In this document: positions 33,341 to 46,139 of the stretch, in pieces | Numbering within the stretch: the stretch's first letter is position 1 | How the letters are laid out: each line of letters starts with the position of its first letter | Origin: Podospora bellae-mahoneyi | Lineage: Eukaryota > Ascomycota > Sordariomycetes > Sordariales > Podosporaceae | DNA: 64,000 bases | Direction: 5' to 3' | NCBI RefSeq assembly: GCF_035222275.1 | Contig: NC_085885.1 | Location: 1,178,001-1,242,000, forward strand | Translations under genes and position numbers: made by a program | Notes under the pieces: generated by a model | Databases searched by the model: none | What the model was told of the DNA's origin: nothing | What the model saw: the letters and a program-made list of their open reading frames with translations, nothing else

Positions 33341-34057
33341 ATGAAGTTCTTCACCGTCATCGTCTCTACCCTCGCCGCCATTGTTGCCGCTGCTCCTGCC
33401 GCTGCTCCCGCCAGCACTGAGGTTGACAAGCGTGCCTTCGCTTTCGATATCAATGCCTTCAACGGCCTCAAGGGCTTCAACCAGGTCAACCTCAACTACC
33501 TCCTCAACATCAACTCTCTGCAGATTGGTCTCCTTGGCAACCTCGCCAACGTCAACAACTTCAACATCTTGCAATTCCAGGGTCTCTTTGCTCAGCAGAA
33601 GTTTGATCTTCAGGCTCTCCTTCAGCTCCAGCAGCTCCACACCTTCCTCCAGATCCACCAGCTCGGTGTTCTTAACGGCTTTGATCTCAAGGGCCTCCAG
33701 CTCCAGCAGCTCCAGCTCGGTCTCCTCAACAACGTTGGCCTGCTCGATCTCCAGCAGTTCATCTCCCCCAACGTCATTGGCCAGGTCACCACTATTGGCA
33801 ACTCAGGTGAGTAACTTTTTTTTTTGATCACATGCACAGACTTCGGCCCAATACATCGTCTTGTTTTGTCGGCAAACGTGTGTGTTCACACGAGACCCCA
33901 AGCCCCGGTTGCCTTCACCCCCAACCTGCCAGTGTCTGGTTCGTCTCCCGGTGTTGCCGCTCCGAGCCCCAGCGTTGCCCCTTCCGGTGGCGAGGGCTCG
34001 AATGTGGTCACTGCGGAAGAGCAAGATGCTCAGGAGGGCCGGAGCAACCTCGACTAG
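33341..34057 (+). CDS. Small secreted Leu/Gln/Asn-rich protein with Kex2-type site
   Basis: Starts at ATG 33341. Signal peptide MKFFTVIVSTLAAIVAAAP is followed by a short propeptide ending in EVDKR, a Kex2-type site. The mature part opens with AFAFDINAFNGLKGFNQV. The body is a run of Leu, Asn and Gln with NYLLNINSLQIGLLGNL- and LLQLQQLHTFLQ-type repeats, close to proteins I recall as widespread and uncharacterised in this fungal class. The first exon ends at 33806 with donor GTGAGT. The acceptor is either 33902 (AAG) or 33932 (CAG, better polypyrimidine). Both keep frame into a Ser/Pro/Gly-rich end that stops at 34057. Without splicing the protein ends at 33814. It is a probable paralogue of the gene at 29980. 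Function unknown. Confidence 0.8.
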
Positions 34058-37000
34058 AGGGCTACTTAGGTGCCAAACGACGCCGACACACGCATCGCAT
34101 CCGCCTCAGCAAATGCCCCCCTTTTTCGGACCCATTGGCTAATTCTGGATTTTTCTTGCACAAAAAGTCCGCCTCCCTGTCAAGGAGTAAACGGCGACCA
34201 TGATGAAAAAGTAATGCAACACCATCCACCATCCACCATCCACCTCCACCACCCCCATCAAAAACATGACGAGAAACACCACTATAACCTACGAACCGAT
34301 TTCCTCCTCTCACCCACCGGGGGGGAGGGGGGGAAACGACAGCTTTACGACCCAACGATAATGATGACAAAAACGTGGGAATGGAGATAGGCAAATCATC
34401 AGCAGTGTGATGTTAGCGGAATTTCCTCTTTTTTCTTTTTTTTTCCCTACATGGAAAGTTGAGGGGATTTTCCAACGACGAGAAACTAGTTGATAGAATC
34501 AATCTCTATTTCTACACACTTTGTTTTTGTTTTTTTGCCTATCTCCTGGTGGATTTTTTTTCTCGTTAGTTTAATACTTTTTCTCTCCTTTGTTTCTGGT
34601 GTGTTTGCGGTAGATTTAGCTTTTATTTTTTCTCCTTTTTTTCTTGGATTCATGACACAGGACGATGATGGTATTTTATTTCTTTTGTATGACAGATGAC
34701 GAAAAGAGAGGGGAGAGGGAGAGGGAGAGGTATCTATGGGACAAACAGGGGTAGAATGTGATGAATGCAAATGCAATGGGGGAAGGAAGATTGGTGGGGA
34801 AAGCTGGGATGGATACATAGTTGTTGAGTTGTGGGGGGAATATCAACCGGATTGGTTTTTCCTGGAAGTGATGACTGTTTCGTTTTGATTGTGATTGTGA
34901 TTATTGGTTTTGATCATGTTCTTTTGAGCAGGTATTGTGAGAGTAGTGATGGATTGGACTTTTTTTTTTTTTTTTGGATGATAAAACGTGAACTGAAAGA
35001 GGGGGAACCGCATGATGAATGAACGGGACGTTGTGGAGCCGAATTTGAGCTGCTGTTTCTTGGGAAGGGTTGGTGAGGTTATGACGGTTGGTGTTGGATC
35101 GACGGGTGGGGGGAAGGGGGTGATGAGAACGGGAATGGATGCCAAGAAGATGGAATGAACAAGTTTGTTGCTACCTTTCTGGGCTGCCACCTGAGGATGG
35201 GATAGTGGGTTAGGTATAAGTAGGAATGAATCGAGCTTGGTAAACCGATTGGTCGTTTTTGAGAGGATGATTGGTGAGGCATGTGGTGGGTAGGGGTGAT
35301 AGGTCAAGCTAGGCAGGTAGGTACGTAACGATCATAACGCAAATGTAGGGTTTTTTTATGGAAAAAAAAATGAAAAGAAAAATAAAGAAAATTGGTATGG
35401 GGTTTGTTTGGCAAATACTTGGAAATAACGGGACTGAGAGTAAGTACTTCGACTTGAGGTTATATTGTGATGATTATTTGTTGCTTTCTGTGTGAGGCTC
35501 TTGTGATGGAGGGGTACAGTTGATGGGGAGGTTTTACCAGAAATAAGAATCAGGTAAAGAAGGGACCAAAACTTGGGAACCAAATACAGTTTGGATGGGG
35601 AAAGTGCGAGAGGCGCGCCGGGGAGGTTCGGACTATATGGCAGGTTGATGTCATGAAACTTGTGGTTGGATCAGGTAACGTACCTTGTGCAGTATATGCA
35701 GCGCACGTGTGTGTGTGTGTCTCTCGGTGTTGGAGGAAGGAATATCATACCTGCGGGTGAGTTGGGTGTTCACCACCCATTGATCTTTTGGATCTCCATA
35801 GGTAGGAATCCGAGGGCAGTTGGACAAGGACAGTCCTTCGAGGTGAGGGTGAGTTTGGAGTCCGGGGAGGCTACACTTTTTCAAACTTTTCTTTTATTTG
35901 ATTATGGCTATGGAAAATGATGATGTCAGAAATTTGGACTGTTTTGGAAAGCCTTCACTATAATACTGTAGAGAGAATTAGGACGGCTATGCCCCGGGAA
36001 AGTGTCTCATGGGCCTGCATTGCGGTTTTCTGATTGGAGTTGAAGATGTTCTGTGGGAGATTGTGGTCGGGCTGACTTCAAAAGAACGTTGATATATTTA
36101 CAATACGAGATATCTTCATTTTTTCCGGACAAACCACATCGATATTACCGACCGTAAGTGGCTTATCTCGGAGTCTGGTTTGTGTAGTTCCTTTTTTTCG
36201 TTTGGGGGTGCTTTCGTGTGTGAGTCAAGAAGAGATTAGAACATCGTGAGAAGTCGAGTCTCGGATTTGTCAAAAGTCTCGGTGCTGAACTGCGCAGCTG
36301 GACTTGAGGTGTTTGGGTTGATGTCTGTGGTGACGATGGAGGAATGATTCAGGGGTAAAAAAAGGGGTAGTATGCTCTTGGGGGTTAGGGTTCTTTCTCT
36401 CTGCACAACTTTTGGACGTTCTTCTCTTTTGGACTTTGCCCTGCTAGTCTAACAGCGGATCTCATGGGCAAAGAAGGGTGTAAGAACAAAGCGCCAAATG
36501 TCGATTCTGTGATCTTCACTTCCGAGAGGAATCCAGGAAAACCCTCCTTATTTCTTGTTCGTATCCTCAAACATACAGCCTCGTCAGTGCCAAACTCCAC
36601 ACACAACCCTTCTGTGGATATTGTTTCTGAAACAAAACATTCGTAATCATTCGATCATCCAATTACTCCACGTATCCGTGCCTCGAGCACATTTTTTCTC
36701 TTCTCTATCCCAACCTGATCGTCGGACACACGGAGGAGGAACGTGGCCTGTTGGTGATGAACACAGTTCATCTCACATCAGAAAATGCAGCCGCTCTTGC
36801 ATGAGCTGAGCAGAAGTTGGTCAAGGTTTCACTGTTCTAGTATTTTTCTCGCAACAATAGCCAAACACTGCTTTCGGAGGGGTGCATACCAAGCTTTTGC
36901 CGAGACAGCATCGGATTGGGGACTGCTGCAGAGAAGAGAGTGGGAGTTGGTGGTGGGATGGATGTGTGAGCCAATACTTGCTCCAGTGGCGCGCTTCTGG

Positions 37001-39044
37001 CCGCGGGCGAAGCGGGGAGCGGAGCACGACTGCGGGAATATGTACATGGCGGCAACAATGGTAGTGGTGGTCACGGAAGGGGAGGCCGGCTTCGCGAATT
37101 TTTTTTTTTTTGTTTCTTTTGTTGCTTGTTCAGCCCTGCCGGGACATCACACCCACCCACCCATCCACACACCCAATGTATGCAGGAGACCAGGTCTAGG
37201 CATGCGGCAGTCGTCCTATGGTACCACCAGAGGTTGAGGCTTAATCAACGCAGCTGCAGCAGCAATGTCAAGCCGTGATTGCGATATGCCAGCTCGCTAT
37301 TGATTTCCTGGGGAAGGCAGCTCGCGTGTTCTGCAGGTGATTTTGCGAGCGAGGTCTGGATGTGAGTGCGAAGGTCTACTCTGCATGGAAGGCTGCCGAA
37401 TTGCCGAGCAGCAGATATTCCCAAAGTGACAGTGAATCTGCAGCTTTGTTTTTAGCCAAGAGCACCCTGCTTGCTGCTGAAGATGAGCGTTCGTATTCAG
37501 GAACGGGATTCGCTTGGCTAAAGCTTGCGAGGAAAAGTCATGATGATGTGCCGAAGGGACTGACGTGAGGAATGTGGTCATGAAGAATGGTCAGGCCACG
37601 GCCATGAGGATCCGAGTCTGTAACACCCTGGGATAGCCTTGACACACTGGGTTGGGCCCGAAGCCAGACAAAAAGTTGAGAAAGAAATACGATGAATGTT
37701 TGCATATGAATGTTTTCCGTGTAGGCACATGTCACCAGGCGTGTGTAGTGGAAGGCATCCAATGGCATCATTGTGCTATCGGTATGCCAGCGCTAGGGAA
37801 GGGCTTGCAGGCATCCCCACCAAGTCTGCCCTAGCTGGACTTGGTGGCGCTGCGACCTAAGGCAGGCCAAACTCCGCAACTGTTTCCCCCTGAAGACATC
37901 CACTGACCGCCTGTTGACACGAGGGCTCACAGAGGGCATCCTCGTAGATGCGGTAGTTTACGGTAGCGGCCGCAGTTGGCGTCAAGCAGAGGTTTTCGCT
38001 GTCATTTCCGGTGTTGCAGGTACGGGCTGCAGCATCAGAGCGCGAGCAGCCTAGACATTTCTGTTTCTGACGGATGTTGATGCAAGCACTGAAAAAAGAC
38101 CCGAATTCAGGCGGGCTCCCCACCTCCCCGTTGGTGGCCTCGACCCTGGATTCACATCATGCCCCGCTATGGATCAGCACTCAGCGCTCAGCGCCTCTCG
38201 CCGGATCTTGTTCATCCAGATTGCAGATTGCGTCGTCGTCGTCAGCAAGGAATTTACCCTCCAAGAAGAGCCAGGGTTCCACATTCTCCAGATTCTCCAG
38301 AGGAGAAAGCAGCATTGTATTCGAGCAGTTAAAGAACTTTGTCAGGCCATCAGCCTTCCTTCTTTCCGACGCAGCTGCATATAAAGCGGAGCCATCGGAC
38401 ACATCGGCCCCAGCAATCGGTCGTGCAGCACTGCAGCAGGTCTTGCGCCCGCCGACTCGACGCCAATCGACGGGTTCGACACCGCAAATCCATCTGATCA
38501 GGGCACCCCCCTTTTGGCGACCCCCGGTCCTGGCTCCAGCGACTTGGCACACATACAATATCACCCATAGCCTCCCCCCACCCTTTTTCTTCTCCAACAT
38601 ATATTCCCCCATCCTCTCGGCCTTGTCCGTCTGTCCGACGTCCCAGCTCGTTCGTCTTGCACCCAAAGGACTTCCTCGCAGAAAAACAACACTTGTGTTT
38701 GGTTCCGTCTCGCTTCGGGCCGGCCCCCTTACGTGCTACTCGAAACCTCGTGTTCACAGCCACCACACAACCAAGCATCACGACGTACATATCACATATA
38801 GGTCTCGCTTCGATATTTTTTACGACGATCCTGTCCAGGGGAAGAAGAAAAACGATAAAGCCACTTCTGGTTCTGAGTTCAGATATGAGCAGCTTGCCAG
38901 CCTGCTCTACTAAGCTGTTGTTGCTGTTGTTGTTGCCCGTAGGAAGCACTGGCAACCGACACGTTCGATTTCTGGGACCGTGAATCACGCTTCGCAAAAC
39001 AACACCTCCAGAACCACCATAACTACCATACAATATTCAAAGCA
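34058..39044. other. Gene-poor 5-kb region
   Basis: Mostly simple and T-rich sequence on the left (T-runs at 34431-34444 and 34961-34976) and mixed sequence on the right. The only frame I consider possibly coding is the Cys-rich piece at 37857-38098 (listed). The right 400 bp should be the leader of the cyclin-like gene. No transposon ends, LTRs or tRNA were seen. Confidence 0.45.
37857..38098 (-). CDS. Possible terminal exon of a small Cys-rich protein
   Basis: On the minus strand a good acceptor (eight-base pyrimidine run then CAG, near 38097-38107) leads into a frame that ends at 37857. Its roughly 80 residues hold eight cysteines in pairs such as CLGC, TCNTG, LCLTP and CEPSC. That spacing recalls small secreted fungal proteins with disulphide folds. 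I could not find an upstream exon with a signal peptide in matching phase. A minus-strand frame at 38181-38450 (with SALYAAASERR) is a candidate but its donor phase does not fit. It may be part of a gene, a relic, or chance. Confidence 0.3.
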
Positions 39045-40045
39045 ATGGCTACCTACTCCCCCGAATACTCGGATGACGAGTACGATTTCGACGAGGAGTA
39101 CTTTGCGCAAACCTACAAGCCGCTCTCCAACCTCCCGACCCCTCCACCCTCGTCACGCGACTCCTTGATCGCTCAGAGCCCGAGGTCTCTTTTAGAAGAT
39201 GGAGGACTTGCTGATTCTGTCCTTCTCGGTATGTGGGCTTTCTCAGTGTTTGTTATTGTTTCGCAATTGGTTTCTAACGGCCCCGTTTCACAGGCCCCGC
39301 CGTCCACTTGGTAAACCTTGTGCCTCCAACGGCTTCTCTGGCTGTGCCGTCAGTCGCCCTTGTTCATGAGATTCTAGTCCGTGCTGATCTGCCAATGGAC
39401 ACCATCGGCCTCGCAGTGTGCATTTTGGATTCGCTCAGCTCCAAGTTTTCGCTCAATTGGAGGTTGCTCTGCCCGCTAGCACAGAGAGGCGCGCTCTCTG
39501 AGCTTCCCAAGCGGCACACGCTCCCGGTCAGTCCGGTGGGGATGGCCCAGCTACACATCGACTGTGTTGGTCCCGAGATTATCGTTCTGACCGCATTGAT
39601 CATTGCCGTCAAGTTTCTGGAGGATTGCCAGGAGCCCACACAATACTACGCATCAGCATGGGGGAAGAACCAGTGGACTTGCGACCAAATCAATGTCACC
39701 GAAAGGTGCATTATGGAAAGCCTGGGCTACCGGATTCTCCCCTTGTGGGACCCCGTGTTGATTGGGAGTGTGGTTAAAGACATGGAGCGTGCTGGAAGGC
39801 AGGCGCTCTACCCTCCACAGCCCAGAAAAATCGACAAGCACCAGCGCTCCCAGAGCGAGGCCGTGACAGGCCTCGGTCTTCCCCTCACGCCGGCAGAAAC
39901 GCCAGTGTTGGAGAACGGCCCCGCTGTTGTTGTCCCTTTGGTGGATGGAGGGAAAATGCACGTCACATTTGGCGGTGAAGGCGCGCCCGCACCAGACCTG
40001 CATCTGCCTCGAGGAAAGCGAAAGACATTCCCCACGAGTGGGTGA
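39045..40045 (+). CDS. Cyclin-like protein (PHO80/PCL-type fold)
   Basis: Exons 39045-39228 and 39294-40045 with a 65-bp intron (donor GTATGT, acceptor CAG) give 311 residues. The N-terminus is acidic and disordered (DDEYDFDEEYF) with a PTPPPSSRDS segment that could be phosphorylated. Residues about 65-225 have the helical pattern of a cyclin N-domain, best seen in IIVLTALIIAVKFLEDCQEP and the following WTCDQINVTERCIMESLGY. In Pcl-type cyclins this region binds a Pho85-like kinase. The C-terminal part is Pro- and charge-rich. The family is inferred from this fold pattern; a specific Pcl orthologue cannot be named. The leader (about 38600-39044) is pyrimidine-rich. Confidence 0.75.
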
Positions 40046-42188
40046 AGGGCTAGGGAAACTTGGCTATGATTCATTGGGTCACTTTTTTGTTTTTGGGAGG
40101 GGGTGCCAACACATTGGTTTTTCTGTCAAGCATAGCACAGCGGGTTTTGCATAACACCTCCATCCAACAACACATCCAACAGCATTGCGAGAACGGCGGA
40201 TATTGGACACAACAATGGGCCGGGCACATCATATTTACCAACCAACTTTTACTGGCGCTTCGGATTACTCTTTTCGGCGTTTTTGATATTATATTTTTTT
40301 ATTATCAAGCGGTTTGGGCGACGCAAAACTTCATTCTACGATACCACGAGTGAACTGAAGAACTTTGTTTAGGGGGGGTGTGGGAGGGGGGGGGGAAGAA
40401 GGCGTATCATCAATGACATTGGGGGGACTAAACAACTACATGTATCTGAACTTTTTGTAATGTTTTGAAAGGCTCACAAGCAAATACGAAGTGAGACAGG
40501 GACATGATGCAAGGAGGAGGAGGAGGAGGAGGAGGAAATCAATGACAGGATGGCGTGCTTGGCGCAGGGGGTGAGGTGGTTTGAAGCGGGGTTACTTTGG
40601 GGTTGTTTTCCTCAAAACAACACAGAACATAAACATTGGAATAATATTCATGAGAGGGTATTATTATTACACTATTGACTATTACAATCTACGGAGCCTG
40701 CCTTTCTTTTCTGCGTGCATCATCGGCCCGAACCAGCCATCTAACTATACAATCGATAATGTCCTTGTAAAGCTGGAAGCTGAACTCCATTCAAATGGGC
40801 ATAAACTCCACAACAACAGGCCTTTCCCCAGCCCCCCTCCCCGGGATATTTGTTGGTGAGAAGGTTCGCAGAGTACACGCTTTTGACTTTATAGCATTAC
40901 GTCAATCGCATGACAACCGCTCGCACGAATAATTTATTTTTCGCCTCGCTCAGGGCAAAACGCGTGCGCGGTTAGCAGGGGTTAGGCCTGGGGTGTGATC
41001 GACGGGGGATCAACAGGGGTGAGAACAGAAGCAGAGACGTGAGCCGAGACCTAGACCCTGGGGAACGTCATTGCTGATGCCAAAAAAAATAAGAATAGAT
41101 TTGATCTGCGTTGGGAAGCACGCGACAGTTGTGGGAGGGGAATGCGAGTGCGTCATGGGGTGCAAGGGTTTTTGAACCTGATAATTCATGGTCGAGGGAC
41201 GGGGCTGGGTTCGGAAGGGTTTAAAGGGTGTTCTGATGGTTTTGTGTGAAACCAAGGTTATCTTTGCATATCTAATCACTGTCTCTTTGAGAGTTGAATA
41301 TAACTTAGATAGCAATGTTTCAGTTATCCAGACCATGAAGTGACCATTGAGAGGGAAAATTCGAGAAATGAAGGGCTCGGGATGAGGGAGGTGATGAAGT
41401 TGCTTCTCGGCTACTGGTATATTTTTTTTTAATACAATTGATGTGGCATAGAGACGTGACAGCCCAATGGCTGAGACTATGTATTTCAAAACGAATATTT
41501 AACTAAATACTTACCCAGGTCATTTCTGCGCTTGCTCCCCAGCTTAGCTGTGCCTAGCAATGTCTCAATCTCACTTGACAGTTATCTTTACAAGAGACTC
41601 AACACTTGAGGAGAATCTCCACTTCAAAAAAATCTCAAAAACCAGTAGTTTCAAAAAGTGGTAAACATAACATTAGGTACCAGTAATGTTTATTGTCTAA
41701 TCGGAACGATGAGGGGACAAAATAGGCAGTCAGTAGGCATTGCGCCCTTCACCACAGGGAGAGTACACATCTTGCCTTATCATCACATAAAGCGGCTCAT
41801 AAAACGTATCATGCTGGACAAAACAGCATCAATTAACCACCTCTCTCCAGCTAGTTGCAGAGTACCGTAGCTTGAAACACAAATTAATCCTCCCACACCT
41901 ACCTCACCCAATCCAACCAACCAATCAACCTGCCAGATGGAATCCCCGTCTCAAACGGCCCCCCATCTCCATTTCATACATCATACATCACACCTCCCCC
42001 CATGAGAAAGAAAACCTCAGATATTACATGCAAACAAAAACAAACGCCAACCCAATGCTGCCGAACCCCCCCCCATAAAGCCAAAAAAGCTCACACACAA
42101 TGCTCGCAAAAGGAAACCACTCCCCGCCCAACCATCCTCCCAAACAGCAAATCTTCCTACCACCCAACCCTTTTCCCACAATTTGATA
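40046..42188. other. Convergent intergenic region (cyclin-like gene / channel gene)
   Basis: 2.1 kb between two stop codons. It contains a GGA microsatellite (listed) and A/T-richer sequence at about 40600-40760 and 41400-41700. No gene supported. Confidence 0.5.
40512..40537. repeat. GGA microsatellite
   Basis: About eight uninterrupted GGA (AGG) triplets in a non-coding region. Confidence 0.85.
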
Positions 42189-45100
42189 TCACAACGACCC
42201 TGCCCCTCCGATCCCCTTCCCTACCCCCCTCTTCGCAAACCGCCCAAACCCACTCTCCGGACTCATCTTCCCCTGCAACTGCCCCCCATCATTATCATCA
42301 TCATCCTCATACGTCTCATCATCTTCCACCTGTAGCGGTGGTGACAGCCTCTTATCCCCCTCCTTCTGCTTCCCTTTATCACCAGGCATCTCATCCCCAA
42401 TCCCCAACCCCGTCGCCGCAATCGCCGTAACCGCAGACCCAGACCCCGACTTGTTCGAAACCGGACTCCTCATCCAGCTCCCAGTCATCCCAGTGTTCTT
42501 CCGTATCTGTATCCTCCTCGCCTCCCCCACCCCCACAGTCTTACTCCGTCTCAATCCGAACCCCCCCCGTCCACCACCCATCATCATCCCCTCCCCCGCC
42601 CCCGGCGCAGAAGTCGACGACGGCTCCGACGACCCTGGCGGTCCCACCATCATCTTCAGCGGTTTCTTCTTCCTGAAATTAATCCCGGACCCTCCCACCC
42701 CTCCGTCATCAGAGTTATGCGCTGTGTTGGGAACGGAATTCCTCAACAAGCTCATCTCTCGTACCACATCCCCTAGACTTTCTTCTAAGGTTTTCATTTT
42801 TGCTAGCATGAGCCTGCTCATTCGATTGTTATCCCCTTGAGCACTCTTGGATAGCATCGCCGTCGCCATGGCCATTTGTGTCGCGAAACTAGAGGGCACG
42901 CCACTAAAGGTGCTCTCTTCGTCGTCTACTGTAACCGTGGCGTTGAGATCGGAGGAGCTCATCCGCCGGTGACGGTGGACATCGTGGGGATCTTGCTGGT
43001 GTTGGTGCTGTGTTGCTGGTCTTCGGGCAGGGATGTCAAGAGTCAGACCTGATCGGGTGGGAGCTGTTCGTGCCATGTCGCGGGGCGGGGCAATAGGGCG
43101 TGGCCGGGAGGAGGTCATATAAAGAGAACGTCGAGGCGAGCGGTGGCCACCTCCTGAGATGGGTGTCATGATCGGGGTGTGTCGTCGGGATGGTAACTGC
43201 GGTGATCTGCCCATGGAAGCAGAGGAGGAACTATATGGCTGATGGTTCTCCTCTGGGACGTAGAGGATTGTGTTAGTTGACAGTGTCCGGGTGTGCAGAG
43301 CGTTACGCCTTGACTGGCCGATGCGAGGAGAGTCAGTTGACGGGAGCTCATCGTTGATGAAGCGGCTGGCAACAGGGGTTGTGAAATAATCCTCCTCCAT
43401 TGCCTCGCGGTCGTGTCCATGACCGTCATCAATGGTGTTGGTCACATTATCCTCCTCTTCCTCATCATTCGTGACAAGCTCGTCGTCTCCATCCGCATCG
43501 GTGTTCTCCTTCATCTCATGAGCATAATCTCTCCGGTGGACGCCATCGTGGTAATACTCGGGTGCCGTGGGGTACGGGGCGTCAGAAACGAAATCTGCTG
43601 GATCGCTGGCTGCAGAACGAAGATCGGAATACTGCCGTGGGAACCTGGATGGGCGTTCTCGATTCATACTCAGCCGTCGCCGCCAATCACCGGTCATCCT
43701 GCTGTCAATCGTCGAATAATTCTGCGGCGAGCGGAAGCCTCCGTCATTTTGGTCCATCCATGTGCGAATCGCATTCTGCGTCTTCCGTCGCTCATTCCTC
43801 CTTTGAGTCCTCAGCGTAGCTGTATCGGGAGCACGTCGAAATACTTCTTCCAATGCTCTGTCCTTCTGATAGCCGAGCACTGATTCCTCTCGTACTCGGA
43901 CACTGGGGCTGAAGAATGCTGACCTGGTAGATGGATCGCCCAAAGAAAGCCCATGTGGGCGTCCACGACCGGGATTGTCGACGAGATCAGTAGCTTCATA
44001 GATGTACGGCGCAAGGAAGTACTTCTCGTAGAAGAAAATGCAAAACAGCAGAGGGAAATGGGTGGCTTTGATCACGGCGCGGTTGAGCCACACGAACCGC
44101 TTGAGGGACATGAAATACCTGAGTGGCATCAACCCCCATGCAAAGATATTGGCGGGCGCAATATAAGAGAAGAGCGTATCGTTCTTCACCATGGAAATTG
44201 TGTTGATGGCGAAGAGAAACTGGTGCTCTTCGTTTGCGTTGGATGCAATTGACATGAAGGAGTTGGTCAGAACAGTGATGAGGATCGTCCTATCGAAAGT
44301 AAGTATCAGTTTTCCAGTTACCAGAGAGCGCCCACGTACACGATGACGAAGTGACAAATGATGAGGAACAAAGCCATCAAGGCCTTGCCCATCCAAGTGT
44401 ACGAGTCCCACCTGCCGATTCGTTAGCCGTGTGGTCCGGAAATGTCGTTAAGGGATGTGTTTGTACTTACACTTCCCACGCAGCTGGTGTAAAGCCCATG
44501 AGGATCTGAAAGATCTTGTAGGCAAGCACATAAGGATCGTTGGTGTTCTTGGAAAGGGTAAAGAAAACAAAAAACCCGCTACAGCACACCAATATGAGCA
44601 CAAAAACAGCCGCCAAGTCGACCGCCATCAGCCGAAAGGCTATCAGGAGCTGCGAGAAATATTGGTAATGATCGAGAATGCTGAATATCCTCGGCAAGAG
44701 CAGGACCGCATTAGCAGCGAGGACATCGTAGGCATTTTCGTTCCATTTATGGGGTTCGAGAAGAAACACGCTGTAGATGCGCATGCAGTAGTAGACGATC
44801 AAAAGCAACAGGATACCTAGATCGAATATGTTCCAGAAGCTCATGATGTAGAGAGACAGGCCCTGCTCATTGAAGCCGACGATTTCGTCAAGCATAAAGC
44901 CAGCACTCCAAAACCAAAAAATCAACTCCAGGGAGGTGATTTTGCTCGATCTTTGGCTCAGAACGGCCAAGAAGAGCGCGATCAAGATGGCAAGGGAGCA
45001 CGTGGAGAGTATTTGACGATATCGTGGGACCCGTAGCCGTGATAGTTTGAAAAGTGAAGCGGTTCGAGGATCATACAGGGTTACAAATCGCCGACCGGAA

Positions 45101-46139
45101 ACGTGAGCAAGAGCCCGTCCATGGTCCTCCTTCGCTTGCTGCTGCTGACTCAACAGCGGTGTCCTCACCGTACTCTGGCGCCGAGACTGATTGCTACCAA
45201 CAGCACTCGACGAAGAGCCTTGACGGCGAAGCTGGTCCTCGGTGGAGTGAAAGCTGATGGCACCGTTCCAGATAGCCTCCAACTGCATCACTACCAGAGG
45301 ATGAGAGAGGAAGTGCTTGGCTGAAGCTCGGATGGCAACCTCAAGGGTCGAAGTCCGCATAGTGGCCGGGCTAGACCTGGCGTGTTGGGGAAGTGGTCCT
45401 TGGGACCCCGGGATACCCTGGAGAGGATAGAAGTCGTAGGAGAGTGCGTCGATGAGCTCCCGCGTCGTGTACTCTTTCAATATTTTGAGTGCCAACAGCT
45501 CACACACTTTTGCTCTGGTGCTGCTTGTTCCGGCATTTCCTGGGTACAATTGCCCTTCCTTCCCAAATTGCAAGCAATTGGCCATCAGGGCGTAAAGAGT
45601 GCCCCGAGAAAAGTGCTGCGTCCGTATTTGTTGCTGCATTGGCCTGATGAGAAACTGCGAAACCTGCGGGGATCTCAGTTGATCCCATGTTAATGTTGTT
45701 TCGGTTCTAGTTTGTACAATGATGCGGATGGCATGGGTCATGCTGTATATAGGGAGTGAATCTAGGACAATCATTAATCGCTGCCTCCTTATGGTCATTG
45801 AGGCCGCATATACATACCCAGATGACCTGCAGAAAACAGGGGTAAGCCGATGGAGTGACTGCGCCCATCCTCGTCTTCTTCGGTCTGAACACCAGCAGCC
45901 TGGTAACGGGACGGCTGCCCGTTATCATGGTGAGACTCATTTTCTTCGTCGTCGTCATCATCGTCGGCCTCGGTGAAGTCGGCAGCGGCGTGACGATGCT
46001 GGCGATACTCGCCTAGCGAAGCGACCGAGGCGCGATGCATTCGATTGGTAGGCGCAAAACGTTGTTCTACGTCTGGACGGTGGCCCTCATCCTGTGAATT
46101 CTCGCCCCTGCCAAAGGGCCGCAGCAAAGCGGACAACAT
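42189..46139 (-). CDS. YVC1: TRP-type cation channel, vacuolar Yvc1-like
   Basis: Four exons (46139-45818, 45761-44471, 44411-44340, 44289-42189) with introns of 56, 59 and 50 bp. All have GT..AG ends and the phases agree; 1261 residues. Yvc1 releases Ca2+ from the fungal vacuole. The N-terminus is acidic (DFTEADDDDDDEE). The conserved fungal segment DQLRSPQVSQFLIRP and YALMANCLQFGKEG follow, then about six membrane segments (from LSTCSLAILIALFLAV to HFVIVTILITVLTNSF, the last two crossing introns). The pore region contains KNTNDPYVLAYKIFQILMGF. A cytoplasmic tail of about 600 residues is low-complexity and Ser/Arg/Asp-rich, longer than in yeast (675 residues in all). The start at 46139 is the first ATG after an in-frame stop. 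A polycystin-like receptor channel is the close alternative. Confidence 0.88.

Noticed and set aside
36785-37237. 150-codon plus-strand frame starting with ATG
   Set aside because: Contains a run of Phe from a T-homopolymer and low-complexity ends; no recognisable protein character.
38074-38913. 279-codon plus-strand frame upstream of the cyclin-like gene
   Set aside because: Composition is irregular, no domain, and it overlaps the presumed leader of the downstream gene; likely chance in C-rich sequence.
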